Shown here piece by piece: positions 16,145 to 24,020 of a DNA stretch of 49,713 nt. Source of the DNA: RGIG4708 sp045633845 (GTDB taxonomy: Bacteria > Bacillota > Clostridia > UMGS1810); contig JAZQZC010000045.1 in NCBI GenBank assembly GCA_045633845.1, forward strand, positions 1 to 49,713. Direction: 5' to 3'. The notes under the pieces are model-generated. The model saw nothing but the letters and a program-made list of their open reading frames with translations, had not been told where the DNA came from and ran no database searches. Each line of letters starts with the position of its first letter. Position 1 is the stretch's first letter. The position numbers were made by a program, and so were the translations under genes.

Positions 16145-16564
16145 ATGAACAGCATCTTATGGATTATAGCAGCTGCTGTTTTTTCGTTAATAGAGATTTT
16201 TACTTTTAATATGGTTACAATATGGTTTGTTATAGGCTCTGTGTGTGCTCTTATTACATCACTGCTTGACTTTTCAACGCTTGTGCAGATATGGGTGTTT
16301 ACAATAACATCAATTTTGTGCCTTTTTTTTACAAAGCCCCTTGTTGCCAAGAAAATTGCAGTTCAAAAAACCTCTACAAATGCTGACAGAATAATAGGTA
16401 TGACAGCCGTAGTTACCGAAGATATTACAAATGAAAAATTTGCAGGTAAGGTAAAGGTAAATGGGCAGGAATGGTCGGCAATATCAATTGACGGCAGTGT
16501 AAAAAGTGAAGGTGATACCGTAACAATTAAAAACATTGACGGTGTTAAGCTTATAGTAGAATAA
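16145..16564 (+). CDS. NfeD family membrane protein
   Basis: A 139-residue protein with two or three membrane segments in residues 1-70 (ILWIIAAAVFSLIEIFTF, IWFVIGSVCALITSLL, VFTITSILCLFFT) and a soluble C-terminal OB-fold (GMTAVVTEDITNEKFAGKV, VNGQEWSAIS, GDTVTIKNIDGVKLIVE). NfeD proteins pair with SPFH/flotillin-like proteins in membrane microdomain and stress roles, and the next gene is exactly such a partner. The ATG follows AAGGAGGAAAATAT. This is the short form without the ClpP-type protease domain. Confidence 0.9.
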   Translation: MNSILWIIAAAVFSLIEIFTFNMVTIWFVIGSVCALITSLLDFSTLVQIWVFTITSILCLFFTKPLVAKKIAVQKTSTNADRIIGMTAVVTEDITNEKFAGKVKVNGQEWSAISIDGSVKSEGDTVTIKNIDGVKLIVE

Positions 16565-16602
16565 AAATTTATTGCGGCTTTTGTCGCCGAAAGGAGAAAA
16601 TT

Positions 16603-17493
16603 ATGATTATAGTAGTATTTTTAATTCTCATTGTTGTGCTTGTTATTACAAATATCAAGATTGTACCGCAGGCTCATGCTGCAATTGTAGAAAGACTTGG
16701 TGCTTACAATGCAACATGGGATGTTGGTATGCACGTAAAAATACCATTTATAGACAAGGTGGTAAAAATAGTAAGCCTTAAAGAGCAGGTTGTAGACTTT
16801 GCTCCACAACCCGTTATTACAAAGGACAATGTTACAATGCAAATTGACACAGTTGTTTTTTATCAGATAACCGACCCCAAGCTTTTTATTTACGGAGTAG
16901 ACAGACCAATGGCAGCAATCGAAAATTTAACAGCTACCACACTCCGTAATATTATAGGTGACTTAGAGCTTGACGAAACTCTCACCTCCCGCGACACAGT
17001 TAACACAAAAATGCGCTCTATCCTTGACGAAGCAACAGACCCCTGGGGTATAAAAGTAAACAGAGTAGAACTCAAAAATATTATTCCTCCGTCAGAAATT
17101 CAGGATGCAATGGAAAGGCAAATGAAAGCAGAACGTGAAAGACGTGAGCTTATACTCAAAGCAGAGGGTGAAAAGAAATCTTCAATTCTTGTTGCCGAAG
17201 GTGAAAAAGAAGCAGCAATCCTCCGTGCCGATGCAAAAAAAGAAGCACACATAAGAGAGGCGCAGGGTGAGGCAGAGGCTATTCTCAGTATTCAGAATGC
17301 AACTGCCGAAGGTCTTAAAAAAATAAAAGACGCCTGCCTCGACAACACAGTTATTGCACTTAGAGCTATGGAAGCACTTGAAAAAATGGCAGACGGAAAA
17401 GCTACCAAAATTATTATTCCAAGCGAAATTCAGGGTTTGGCAGGACTTGCAGCATCTTTAAAAGAGTTTATTACAGACGATAATATTAATTAA
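16603..17493 (+). CDS. SPFH-domain protein (stomatin/QmcA-like)
   Basis: A 296-residue membrane-anchored stomatin-like protein. An N-terminal hydrophobic helix (about residues 2-20) precedes the SPFH/band 7 domain, with VPQAHAAIVERLGAYNATW, FAPQPVITKDNVTMQIDT and VNRVELKNIIPPSEIQ. A long charged coiled coil (about 170-245) drives oligomerisation. It forms an operon with the NfeD gene 38 bases upstream; in this family the pair acts at membrane microdomains, though the exact client is not known. It is preceded by AAGGAGAAAATT and followed by a strong terminator just before the origin. Confidence 0.93.
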   Translation: MIIVVFLILIVVLVITNIKIVPQAHAAIVERLGAYNATWDVGMHVKIPFIDKVVKIVSLKEQVVDFAPQPVITKDNVTMQIDTVVFYQITDPKLFIYGVDRPMAAIENLTATTLRNIIGDLELDETLTSRDTVNTKMRSILDEATDPWGIKVNRVELKNIIPPSEIQDAMERQMKAERERRELILKAEGEKKSSILVAEGEKEAAILRADAKKEAHIREAQGEAEAILSIQNATAEGLKKIKDACLDNTVIALRAMEALEKMADGKATKIIIPSEIQGLAGLAASLKEFITDDNIN

Positions 17494-17500
17494 CCTCTAC

Positions 17501-17539
17501 AAAAATGGGAAGTTTTACTACTAAACTTCCCATTTTTTT
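17501..17539 (+). terminator. Terminator of the NfeD-SPFH operon
   Basis: AAAATGGGAAGTTT pairs with AAACTTCCCATTTT around TACTACT, followed by a T-run. It keeps read-through from entering the origin. Confidence 0.9.
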
Positions 17540-17663
17540 CAAAATTTTTTTACTACTAAAAAATTTTGATTAAATAGTGTATTTTATTGTATTTAACCTT
17601 ATTTTTATAAAATTTTGAGTTTTTTATAATTTTAATGTTTTTTATTTATTTTTATTAATATTG
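17540..17663. other. AT-rich stretch upstream of dnaA
   Basis: About 120 bases of almost pure A/T with T-runs and no gene. It may be a secondary unwinding region of the bipartite origin or simply UP-element DNA for the dnaA promoter. I see no DnaA boxes in it. Confidence 0.4.
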
Positions 17664-17692
17664 TTGCAAAAGGCAAATTTATATGTTATAAT
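17664..17692 (+). promoter_or_regulatory. dnaA promoter
   Basis: TTGCAA (17664-17669), 17-base spacer, perfect TATAAT (17687-17692). The predicted start lies about 35 bases before a DnaA box cluster, which places the boxes in the 5' leader and suggests autoregulation. Confidence 0.65.
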
Positions 17693-17733
17693 ACTATTGT
17701 ATATTTATAGGCATTTTTGTTTTTGCATAAAAG

Positions 17734-17766
17734 TTATCCACAATTTTGTTATCAACATGTTGATAA
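17734..17766. promoter_or_regulatory. DnaA box cluster in the dnaA leader
   Basis: A perfect consensus TTATCCACA (17734-17742), then TTATCAACA (17749-17757) directly abutted by its inverted copy TGTTGATAA (17758-17766). Three boxes in 33 bases right before the dnaA start fit an origin subregion and a DnaA repression site. Confidence 0.8.
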
Positions 17767-17797
17767 TTTTGTTAATAAACTATTTGGGAGAAAGATT

Positions 17798-19108
17798 ATG
17801 AAAGATATTGCAGAAATTTGGAATAAGGTATTAAAGCTGATAAAAGAAGATGTTATTGAGGTAAGCTTTAATACGTGGATAGAACCTATAATACCCGTTG
17901 AGGTTGAAAATAATGTTTTAATTCTTATGGTTCCTTACGAATACAGCAAAAATGTTATTGAAGAAAGATATGTAGAGCTTATTAAAAATGCACTTCTTTA
18001 TGTAACCGGTGAAAATTATGAAATAGATGTACGCATAAAAGAAAGTAAAGTTGACGAACAACAAATATCTTCTGCCGCATCATGTTTAAATCAGCTTTAC
18101 ACCTTTGAAAATTTTGTAAAGGGTGATTCAAACGATATTGCTTATTCTACTGCACTTGCTGTTTCAAAGGCTTGTATTGAAGGTAGTTTTTGTGAATATA
18201 ATCCTATGTTTATATTTGGTGCTCCCGGTCTTGGAAAAACACATCTTATGCAGGCTGTAGGGCATGAGGTTATCAAAAAAAATACTCACAAAAAAATTCT
18301 TTACATAACAAGTGAACAATTTGCAAACGACTTTATAAACGCACTTAAAGAAAATGATACACAAAGCTTTAAGGATAAATATCGCTCTGTTGATTTGCTT
18401 ATGATTGATGATATCCAGTTTATAAGCAATATGATGGCAGTACAAAAGGAATTTCATCATACATTTAATGAGCTTTTTCAAAACAACAAACAAATTATTA
18501 TTTCTGCTGACAGACCTCCAAAAGAGCTTCATGGTATTGAAGAAAGAATTATTACACGATTTGGATGGGGTGTAACAAATAAAATTGACTATCCAGATTA
18601 TGAAACAAGAATTGCTATTCTTCAAAAAAAGGCAGAAAAATTAAATATAGAAATTCCCGATGAAGTATATAAATATATTGCTACAAACATCAATTCCAGC
18701 AACAGAGAGCTTGAAGGTGCAATGAAAATGGTTGTTTCTTATCACAGACTTATGAAAAGAGAAATTAATCTTAAACTTGCAGAGGATGCTCTTAAGGAAT
18801 TTAATAAAGCAAATGAAAAAGTTATTACACCTGAACTTATTATTGATAATGTAGAAAAATACTTCAATCTAGAAGAAAATTCTCTTTCTTCAAACACAAA
18901 AGCAAAAAATGTTGCTTATCCTCGCCAGATAGCAATGTATCTTATACATAAGCTTCTTAACAAAAAGCACGAAGAAACAGGAAGTTATTTTGGAGGAAAG
19001 CATCATTCCACCATAATTCACGCTATCAATAAAATAGAAAATGATATAAAAAATGAAGAATCTAAAAATTCTATGATAGAAGATATTATAAAAAATATAA
19101 AAAATTGA
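17798..19108 (+). CDS. dnaA: Chromosomal replication initiator DnaA
   Basis: AAA+ initiator that binds DnaA boxes and opens the origin, 436 residues. Domain I (about 1-85) begins DIAEIWNKVLKLIKE. Domain III has Walker A (FGAPGLGKTHLMQA), Walker B (LLMIDDIQFI) and a sensor region (IISADRPPKELHG). Domain IV carries the helix-turn-helix with the signature FGGKHHSTIIHAINKIE. I chose the ATG at 17798, which follows TTGGGAGAAAG; upstream in-frame codons run through the DnaA box cluster. The linker domain II is short. dnaN follows after a 289-base origin-like spacer. Confidence 0.98.
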   Translation: MKDIAEIWNKVLKLIKEDVIEVSFNTWIEPIIPVEVENNVLILMVPYEYSKNVIEERYVELIKNALLYVTGENYEIDVRIKESKVDEQQISSAASCLNQLYTFENFVKGDSNDIAYSTALAVSKACIEGSFCEYNPMFIFGAPGLGKTHLMQAVGHEVIKKNTHKKILYITSEQFANDFINALKENDTQSFKDKYRSVDLLMIDDIQFISNMMAVQKEFHHTFNELFQNNKQIIISADRPPKELHGIEERIITRFGWGVTNKIDYPDYETRIAILQKKAEKLNIEIPDEVYKYIATNINSSNRELEGAMKMVVSYHRLMKREINLKLAEDALKEFNKANEKVITPELIIDNVEKYFNLEENSLSSNTKAKNVAYPRQIAMYLIHKLLNKKHEETGSYFGGKHHSTIIHAINKIENDIKNEESKNSMIEDIIKNIKN

Positions 19109-19110
19109 AT

Positions 19111-19390
19111 TTATAAACACAAAATTACTTTATTATTACATTGTTTTAATAACTTTTCAACATTATAAACATAAGATTTATAAACAATTTTTATAAAAAA
19201 TCTTATTAACAAATTTAATAAAAAAGTTATAAACATATATGTTTGTAAATTATGATAAATTTAATAGTTTTATAAACACAAAAAAGTGCACAATATAAAG
19301 GAAAATTTAACTTTTCCACAAATCAACACTACTATTATTACTATTAAAAATTATATATATATGATTATTATATTAATAAGCGAAAGGAAA
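19111..19390. other. Probable replication origin (dnaA-dnaN spacer)
   Basis: The spacer holds TTATAAACA five times in the same orientation (19111, 19163, 19178, 19227, 19270), a variant TTATTAACA (19203), an inverted TGTTTGTAA (19240) and TTTTCCACA (19312-19320). Eight bases after the last box, 19329-19346 reads CTA CTA TTA TTA CTA TTA, the complement of six DnaA-trio triplets (3'-GAT/AAT-5'). An AT-rich run TTATATATATATG follows. Box, trio, then AT-rich DNA is the order of the basal unwinding system known from Bacillus subtilis, where it also lies between dnaA and dnaN. The box variant differs from the consensus TTATCCACA at two bases. Confidence 0.8.
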
Positions 19391-19397
19391 AAATAAA

Positions 19398-20495
19398 ATG
19401 AAATTTACTTGTTCTAAAAATGTTCTTCTGGATTCCATAAATATTGTTTCAAAAGCTGTAAGCTCTTCTTCTACTCTTGAAATATTAAAAGGTATAAAAA
19501 TACAAGCAGAAAAAAGTGTAAAGCTAACAGGCTCAGACCTTGATTTGTCAATAGAAAGTATATTTGATGCAGATATAAGAGAAACAGGAACTATTATAAT
19601 AGATACAAGAATTTTTTCGGATATTATTAAAAAGCTGCCTGATGGTGATGTAGAGCTTTATACAAAGGATAACGAACTTAAAATATCTTGTCAAAATACA
19701 AAATTCAATATTCTTTATTTGTCAGCCGAAGGGTATCCCGATATAAAAAAAGTAGAAGACGGAAGCATTATAAAAATTTATTCCAAGGATTTAAAAAATG
19801 TTATAAAGAATACTCTTTTTGCAATTTCAAACAACGAAAGCAGACCTGTGCTTATGGGTTCAAAATTTGAAATTAAAAAAAGCAATATGAAGGTTATTTC
19901 AATAGACGGCAGCAGACTTGCTCTTCGCAATCAAATAATACCCGAAACAAGCTTTGAAGATTTGACCTTTGTTGTACCTGGAAGAGTATTAAACGAGCTT
20001 TTAAAAATTCTTAAAGAAGACGAAACTATTGTAGAAATGAGCATAAAAAACAACAGTGTTATGTTCAGCTTTGATAATTTTACAATTATTGCAAGACTCC
20101 TTGAGGGTGAGTTTTTTGATTACAACAAGGCTATTCCTGCAAACTGCAGCATAAAAGCACAGATTAATATTAAAAAGTTTACCGACATTGTCGAAAGAGC
20201 TGCTATTATTATAAACTATGATGATCCAAAAATTCCTGTTATACTTAACATAAAATCTAACGAAATAAGTGTGGAATGTATATCAAAAAGAGGTAACTTT
20301 AACGAAAGCATTGCTATAGACAAGCAGGGTGATGATTTAAAAATAGGTATTGATTCAAAATTACTTTTGGATGCTCTCAAAGCTATTGAGCACGAAAATG
20401 CAATTTTTGAATTTAATACAGTTATAAGCCCATGTGTTATTAAGCCGGTTGAGGGAGATTCATTTATATATATGGTTTTGCCAAGGAGAATATAA
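19398..20495 (+). CDS. dnaN: DNA polymerase III beta sliding clamp
   Basis: Ring-shaped processivity factor, 365 residues in three similar domains. Typical features are MKFTCSKNVLLDSINIVSKAVSS at the start, LTGSDLDLSIES, an ISNNESRPVLMGSKFEI segment in domain II and the C-terminal clamp ending MVLPRR. The ATG follows AAAGGAAAAAATAA. The stop overlaps the next ATG by one base, so translation of the S4 protein is coupled. It should bind the polymerase, ligase and other clamp partners. Confidence 0.98.
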   Translation: MKFTCSKNVLLDSINIVSKAVSSSSTLEILKGIKIQAEKSVKLTGSDLDLSIESIFDADIRETGTIIIDTRIFSDIIKKLPDGDVELYTKDNELKISCQNTKFNILYLSAEGYPDIKKVEDGSIIKIYSKDLKNVIKNTLFAISNNESRPVLMGSKFEIKKSNMKVISIDGSRLALRNQIIPETSFEDLTFVVPGRVLNELLKILKEDETIVEMSIKNNSVMFSFDNFTIIARLLEGEFFDYNKAIPANCSIKAQINIKKFTDIVERAAIIINYDDPKIPVILNIKSNEISVECISKRGNFNESIAIDKQGDDLKIGIDSKLLLDALKAIEHENAIFEFNTVISPCVIKPVEGDSFIYMVLPRRI

Positions 20496-20713
20496 TGGAT
20501 ATAATTAAGATAGAAACACCTTTTATAAAGCTTGACCAGCTTTTAAAATATGCAGATGTTACCCAAAACGGAGCTGATGCAAAATTTCTTATTACAAACG
20601 GATATGTAAGCTACAACGGCGAGGTTGAAGTAAGAAGAGGAAAAAAGGTTTACCCCGGCGACAAGGTGAGTATTGTTTATGAAGATGCTGATATTGAGCT
20701 TTTAGTTGAATAA
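20495..20713 (+). CDS. S4-domain RNA-binding protein (YaaA/RlbA-like)
   Basis: A 72-residue protein consisting almost only of an S4 RNA-binding fold: KLDQLLKYADVTQNGADAKFLI, NGYVSYNGEVEVRRGKKVYPGDKV. The same small gene sits between dnaN and recF in many Firmicutes (yaaA of B. subtilis), where a role in ribosome assembly has been suggested. It overlaps dnaN by one base and ends 2 bases before recF, so it is part of a tightly packed operon. Confidence 0.9.
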   Translation: MDIIKIETPFIKLDQLLKYADVTQNGADAKFLITNGYVSYNGEVEVRRGKKVYPGDKVSIVYEDADIELLVE

Positions 20714-20715
20714 TT

Positions 20716-21786
20716 ATGTATATAAAAAAATTAGAACTTGAAAATTTTAGAAATTACAAAAAACAAGTATTTGAATTCAGCCCTGAAAAAAATATAATTT
20801 ATGGATTAAACGGTCAGGGAAAAACAAATGTTATAGAAGCTATATACTTTTTTGTAAACGGAAAGTCATACAGAACTTCAAAAGACAATGAAGTTATAAA
20901 TTTTGACAGTGATTTTTGTAAAATAAAAATATTATTTAATGACGGAGAAAGAGACAACAAAGGTGAAATTATAATTCAAAACAAAAAGATTGTTGCTGTA
21001 AATGACATACCACTTGGTAAATTGAGTGAGCTTATAGGATTTATAAACATAGTAATTTTTACTCCCGATATGTTGTCTGTTGTAAAAGAAGGACCTGGAG
21101 TAAGACGTCAGTTTTTAGATATATTAATAAGCCAGCTTAAGCCTGTCTATTTTAAAACACTTTTAAATTATTATAAAGTACTCATAAATAGAAATAATAT
21201 TTTAAAAAGAAAAAACAAATCAGAACTTTCTACCATAGCTGTATGGAACGAAAAGCTTGCCGAATATGGAACAGTAATTGCAAAATACAGATATGATATG
21301 ATTGAAAAAATAAATGAAGTAATAAAAAACATAGAATTTGAAAATATAAAAGAAGATTTAAAGCTTGAATATATATCGGGCATAAAAAATGATTTTTGCG
21401 ACAAAAATGAATTTTTAAAGCAGCTTGAAAGCAGCCTTCCTAAAGAAATTGAAAAAGGACTTACTTTAATTGGACCTCAAAGAGATGACTTTGAAATAAA
21501 AATGAATGGTAAATCTATAAAAAAATATGGCTCGCAAGGGCAGATAAGAACAAGCGTTTTAAAATTAAAGCTAACCGAATGTGAAATTATAAAACAAAGT
21601 ACAGGCAGAAAGCCAATACTCTTGCTTGATGATATACTCAGTGAGCTTGACAAAAAAAGAAAAGAATTTTTTATGAAAAAAATAGGAGATATGCAGATTT
21701 TTATAACCTGTACACAAAAAGAAAATGCAGCAAACAATGAAAATGCAAAGTATTTTTGTATAGAAAATGGAAAAATAAAGGAATGA
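20716..21786 (+). CDS. recF: DNA replication and repair protein RecF
   Basis: SMC-like ATPase of 356 residues that helps load RecA at gaps. The N-terminus has LELENFRNYKKQVFEF and Walker A (GLNGQGKTNVIEA). QRDDF lies near residue 255. The C-terminal signature SQGQIRTSVLKLKL and Walker B (LLLDDILSELDKKR) complete the ABC-type head. The ATG is 2 bases after the S4 gene stop and has little ribosome-binding sequence of its own, consistent with coupled translation. Confidence 0.97.
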   Translation: MYIKKLELENFRNYKKQVFEFSPEKNIIYGLNGQGKTNVIEAIYFFVNGKSYRTSKDNEVINFDSDFCKIKILFNDGERDNKGEIIIQNKKIVAVNDIPLGKLSELIGFINIVIFTPDMLSVVKEGPGVRRQFLDILISQLKPVYFKTLLNYYKVLINRNNILKRKNKSELSTIAVWNEKLAEYGTVIAKYRYDMIEKINEVIKNIEFENIKEDLKLEYISGIKNDFCDKNEFLKQLESSLPKEIEKGLTLIGPQRDDFEIKMNGKSIKKYGSQGQIRTSVLKLKLTECEIIKQSTGRKPILLLDDILSELDKKRKEFFMKKIGDMQIFITCTQKENAANNENAKYFCIENGKIKE

Positions 21787-21790
21787 TATA

Positions 21791-22042
21791 ATGTTTTTGC
21801 ATTTGGGAGCAGATGTGGTTGTAAATGACAAAGATGTGGTGGCAATAATGGACCTTGAAACTACATCAATTTCAAAAATAACCCGTGAATATCTTCAAAA
21901 AGCCGAAAAAGAAAATGATGTAATTACAGTAAGCTATGAGGATTTACCAAAATCCTATGTGGTTGTAAAAAACAAAAACGAAAGAAAAGTTTATATTTCA
22001 CCGATTTCGTCGGCAACACTTTTAAAAAGAAGTGAAAAATAA
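21791..22042 (+). CDS. remB: RemB/DUF370-family protein (extracellular matrix regulator)
   Basis: An 83-residue protein with the DUF370 fold: MFLHLGADVVVNDKDVVAIMDL, then YVVVKNKNERKVYISPISSATLLKR. In B. subtilis this gene (yaaB/remB) lies between recF and gyrB, as here, and its paralogue RemA binds DNA to activate biofilm genes. The RemB function itself is less clear. It begins 4 bases after recF and is followed by a short gap with the GAGGAGGAAA site of gyrB. Confidence 0.9.
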   Translation: MFLHLGADVVVNDKDVVAIMDLETTSISKITREYLQKAEKENDVITVSYEDLPKSYVVVKNKNERKVYISPISSATLLKRSEK

Positions 22043-22092
22043 ATTATATATTGAAAATTAATGATAAAACTCTGAAGAGGAGGAAACTTTAA

Positions 22093-24006
22093 ATGAGCAA
22101 TAACACAAATTATGATGAGTCCAATATTCAGGTGCTCGAGGGGCTTGAAGCTGTACGAAAAAGACCGGGTATGTATATCGGTTCTACATCATCAAGAGGT
22201 CTTCACCACCTTGTATACGAAATTGTGGACAACAGTATTGACGAAGCTTTGGCAGGCTTTTGTAATACAATAACCGTTACAATTAACGAGGATAATTCTA
22301 TTGTAGTAGAGGATAACGGACGTGGTATACCTGTTGGTATTCATGCAAAAATGGGAATACCTGCAGTTGAGGTTGTATTTACAGTGCTTCATGCAGGTGG
22401 TAAATTTGGTGGAGGCGGATACAAGGTGTCCGGTGGGCTTCATGGTGTTGGTGCGTCGGTAGTTAACGCTCTCAGTGAATATCTTGAGGTAGAAGTAAGC
22501 GATGGTGAGCATATTCACTATCAAAAATACGAAAGAGGTACAAAGCTTAATGACCTCAAGGTAATTGGAAATACAACAAAACGTGGTACAAAGGTTCACT
22601 TTAAGCCTGACTACGAAATTTTTGAAGAGCTTGTTTATGATTATGAAATTTTGCTCCACAGACTTCGTGAGCAGGCATTTCTTAACGGTGGTGTTAAAAT
22701 TCACCTTAAGGATGTGCGCGGCGAATATGTAAGAGAAGACGAGCTTTATTACGAAGGCGGTATAAAAAACTTTGTTTCGTATATAAACGAAGGTAAAAAT
22801 CCTCTTGCAGATATAATTTATGTAAAAGGCGAAATGAAAGGAAGAGAAGCCGAGGTTGCTCTTCAGTGGTGCGATACATACAGCGAAAATATTGTATCCT
22901 TTGCCAACAACATTGCCACAACAGAGGGAGGTACTCACGAGACAGGCTTTAAGAGTGCCCTTACCAAGGTAATGAACGATTATGCAAAAAAATATAAGCT
23001 TATAAAAGATGATGAAAAGCTCTCAGGCGAAGATGTGAGAGAAGGCTTAACATGTGTAATTTCGGTAAAGCTTGAAGAGCCTCAGTTTGAAGGACAAACC
23101 AAAACAAAGCTCGGTAATTCCGAAATGAGAACACTTGTGGAAAACACAGTTAACGAAAAGCTTGCAGACTTTTTTGAAGAAAATCCACAGGTTGGTAAAA
23201 CAGTTATCGAAAAATCACTCCTTGCATCCCGCGCTCGTGAGGCTGCCCGCAAAGCAAGAGAAGCCACCCGAAGAAAAACTCCCCTTGAGGGTCACTCAAT
23301 GCCGGGCAAGCTTGCAGACTGCCACGAAAAAGATGCATCAAAAACAGAGATATACATTGTCGAAGGAGATTCTGCAGGAGGCAGCGCAAAGGGAGGACGT
23401 GACAGCAACTATCAGGCTATACTTCCTCTTTGGGGAAAAATGCTTAATGTAGAAAAATCAAGAGCAGACAAGGTTTACTCCAACGAAAAGCTTTTGCCTG
23501 TAATTATTGCATTAGGTGCTGGTATCGGTGATGAATTTGACATCAATAAGCTGCGCTATGACAAAATTATTATTATGGCGGATGCCGACGTAGACGGTGC
23601 TCACATTCAGACTCTACTCCTCACATTCTTTTTCAGATTTATGAGAGAGCTTGTTGAAACAGGACATGTTTACCTTGCAAAACCACCTCTTTACAAGCTT
23701 TCGAGAGGAAAAAAGAGCCAGGTTGCATACTCAGACGAAGAAAGAGATAGAATAAGCGAAGAACTTAAAAATGGCGACCCTAACGCAAAGGTAGAAATAA
23801 GCCGTTATAAAGGTCTTGGTGAAATGAACCCTACAGAGCTGTGGGAAACAACAATGAACCCCGAAAACAGAATACTTCTTCGTGTTACACTTGAGGATGC
23901 CATAAAAGCAGACAAAATATTTTCTGTACTTATGGGTGACGAGGTTGAACCACGAAAACAGTTTATAGAAGAAAACGCACAGTATGCGGTAAATCTTGAT
24001 ATTTAA
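22093..24006 (+). CDS. gyrB: DNA gyrase subunit B
   Basis: ATPase subunit of gyrase, 637 residues, the normal length for Firmicutes. The GHKL ATP-binding domain has EIVDNSIDEALAG, VEDNGRGIPVGIH and the glycine loop KVSGGLHGVGASVVNALS. The TOPRIM domain has EGDSAGGSAKGGRD, PLWGKMLNVEK and DADVDGAHI. The C-terminus contains RYKGLGEMN. It supplies ATP energy for negative supercoiling with GyrA, encoded 14 bases downstream. Confidence 0.98.
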   Translation: MSNNTNYDESNIQVLEGLEAVRKRPGMYIGSTSSRGLHHLVYEIVDNSIDEALAGFCNTITVTINEDNSIVVEDNGRGIPVGIHAKMGIPAVEVVFTVLHAGGKFGGGGYKVSGGLHGVGASVVNALSEYLEVEVSDGEHIHYQKYERGTKLNDLKVIGNTTKRGTKVHFKPDYEIFEELVYDYEILLHRLREQAFLNGGVKIHLKDVRGEYVREDELYYEGGIKNFVSYINEGKNPLADIIYVKGEMKGREAEVALQWCDTYSENIVSFANNIATTEGGTHETGFKSALTKVMNDYAKKYKLIKDDEKLSGEDVREGLTCVISVKLEEPQFEGQTKTKLGNSEMRTLVENTVNEKLADFFEENPQVGKTVIEKSLLASRAREAARKAREATRRKTPLEGHSMPGKLADCHEKDASKTEIYIVEGDSAGGSAKGGRDSNYQAILPLWGKMLNVEKSRADKVYSNEKLLPVIIALGAGIGDEFDINKLRYDKIIIMADADVDGAHIQTLLLTFFFRFMRELVETGHVYLAKPPLYKLSRGKKSQVAYSDEERDRISEELKNGDPNAKVEISRYKGLGEMNPTELWETTMNPENRILLRVTLEDAIKADKIFSVLMGDEVEPRKQFIEENAQYAVNLDI

Positions 24007-24020
24007 TCAGTGAGGTAATT

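Noticed and set aside
22192..22938. Open frame of 248 codons antisense to gyrB
   Set aside because: It mirrors gyrB, has no start signals and reads as a low-complexity mixture; a shadow frame.
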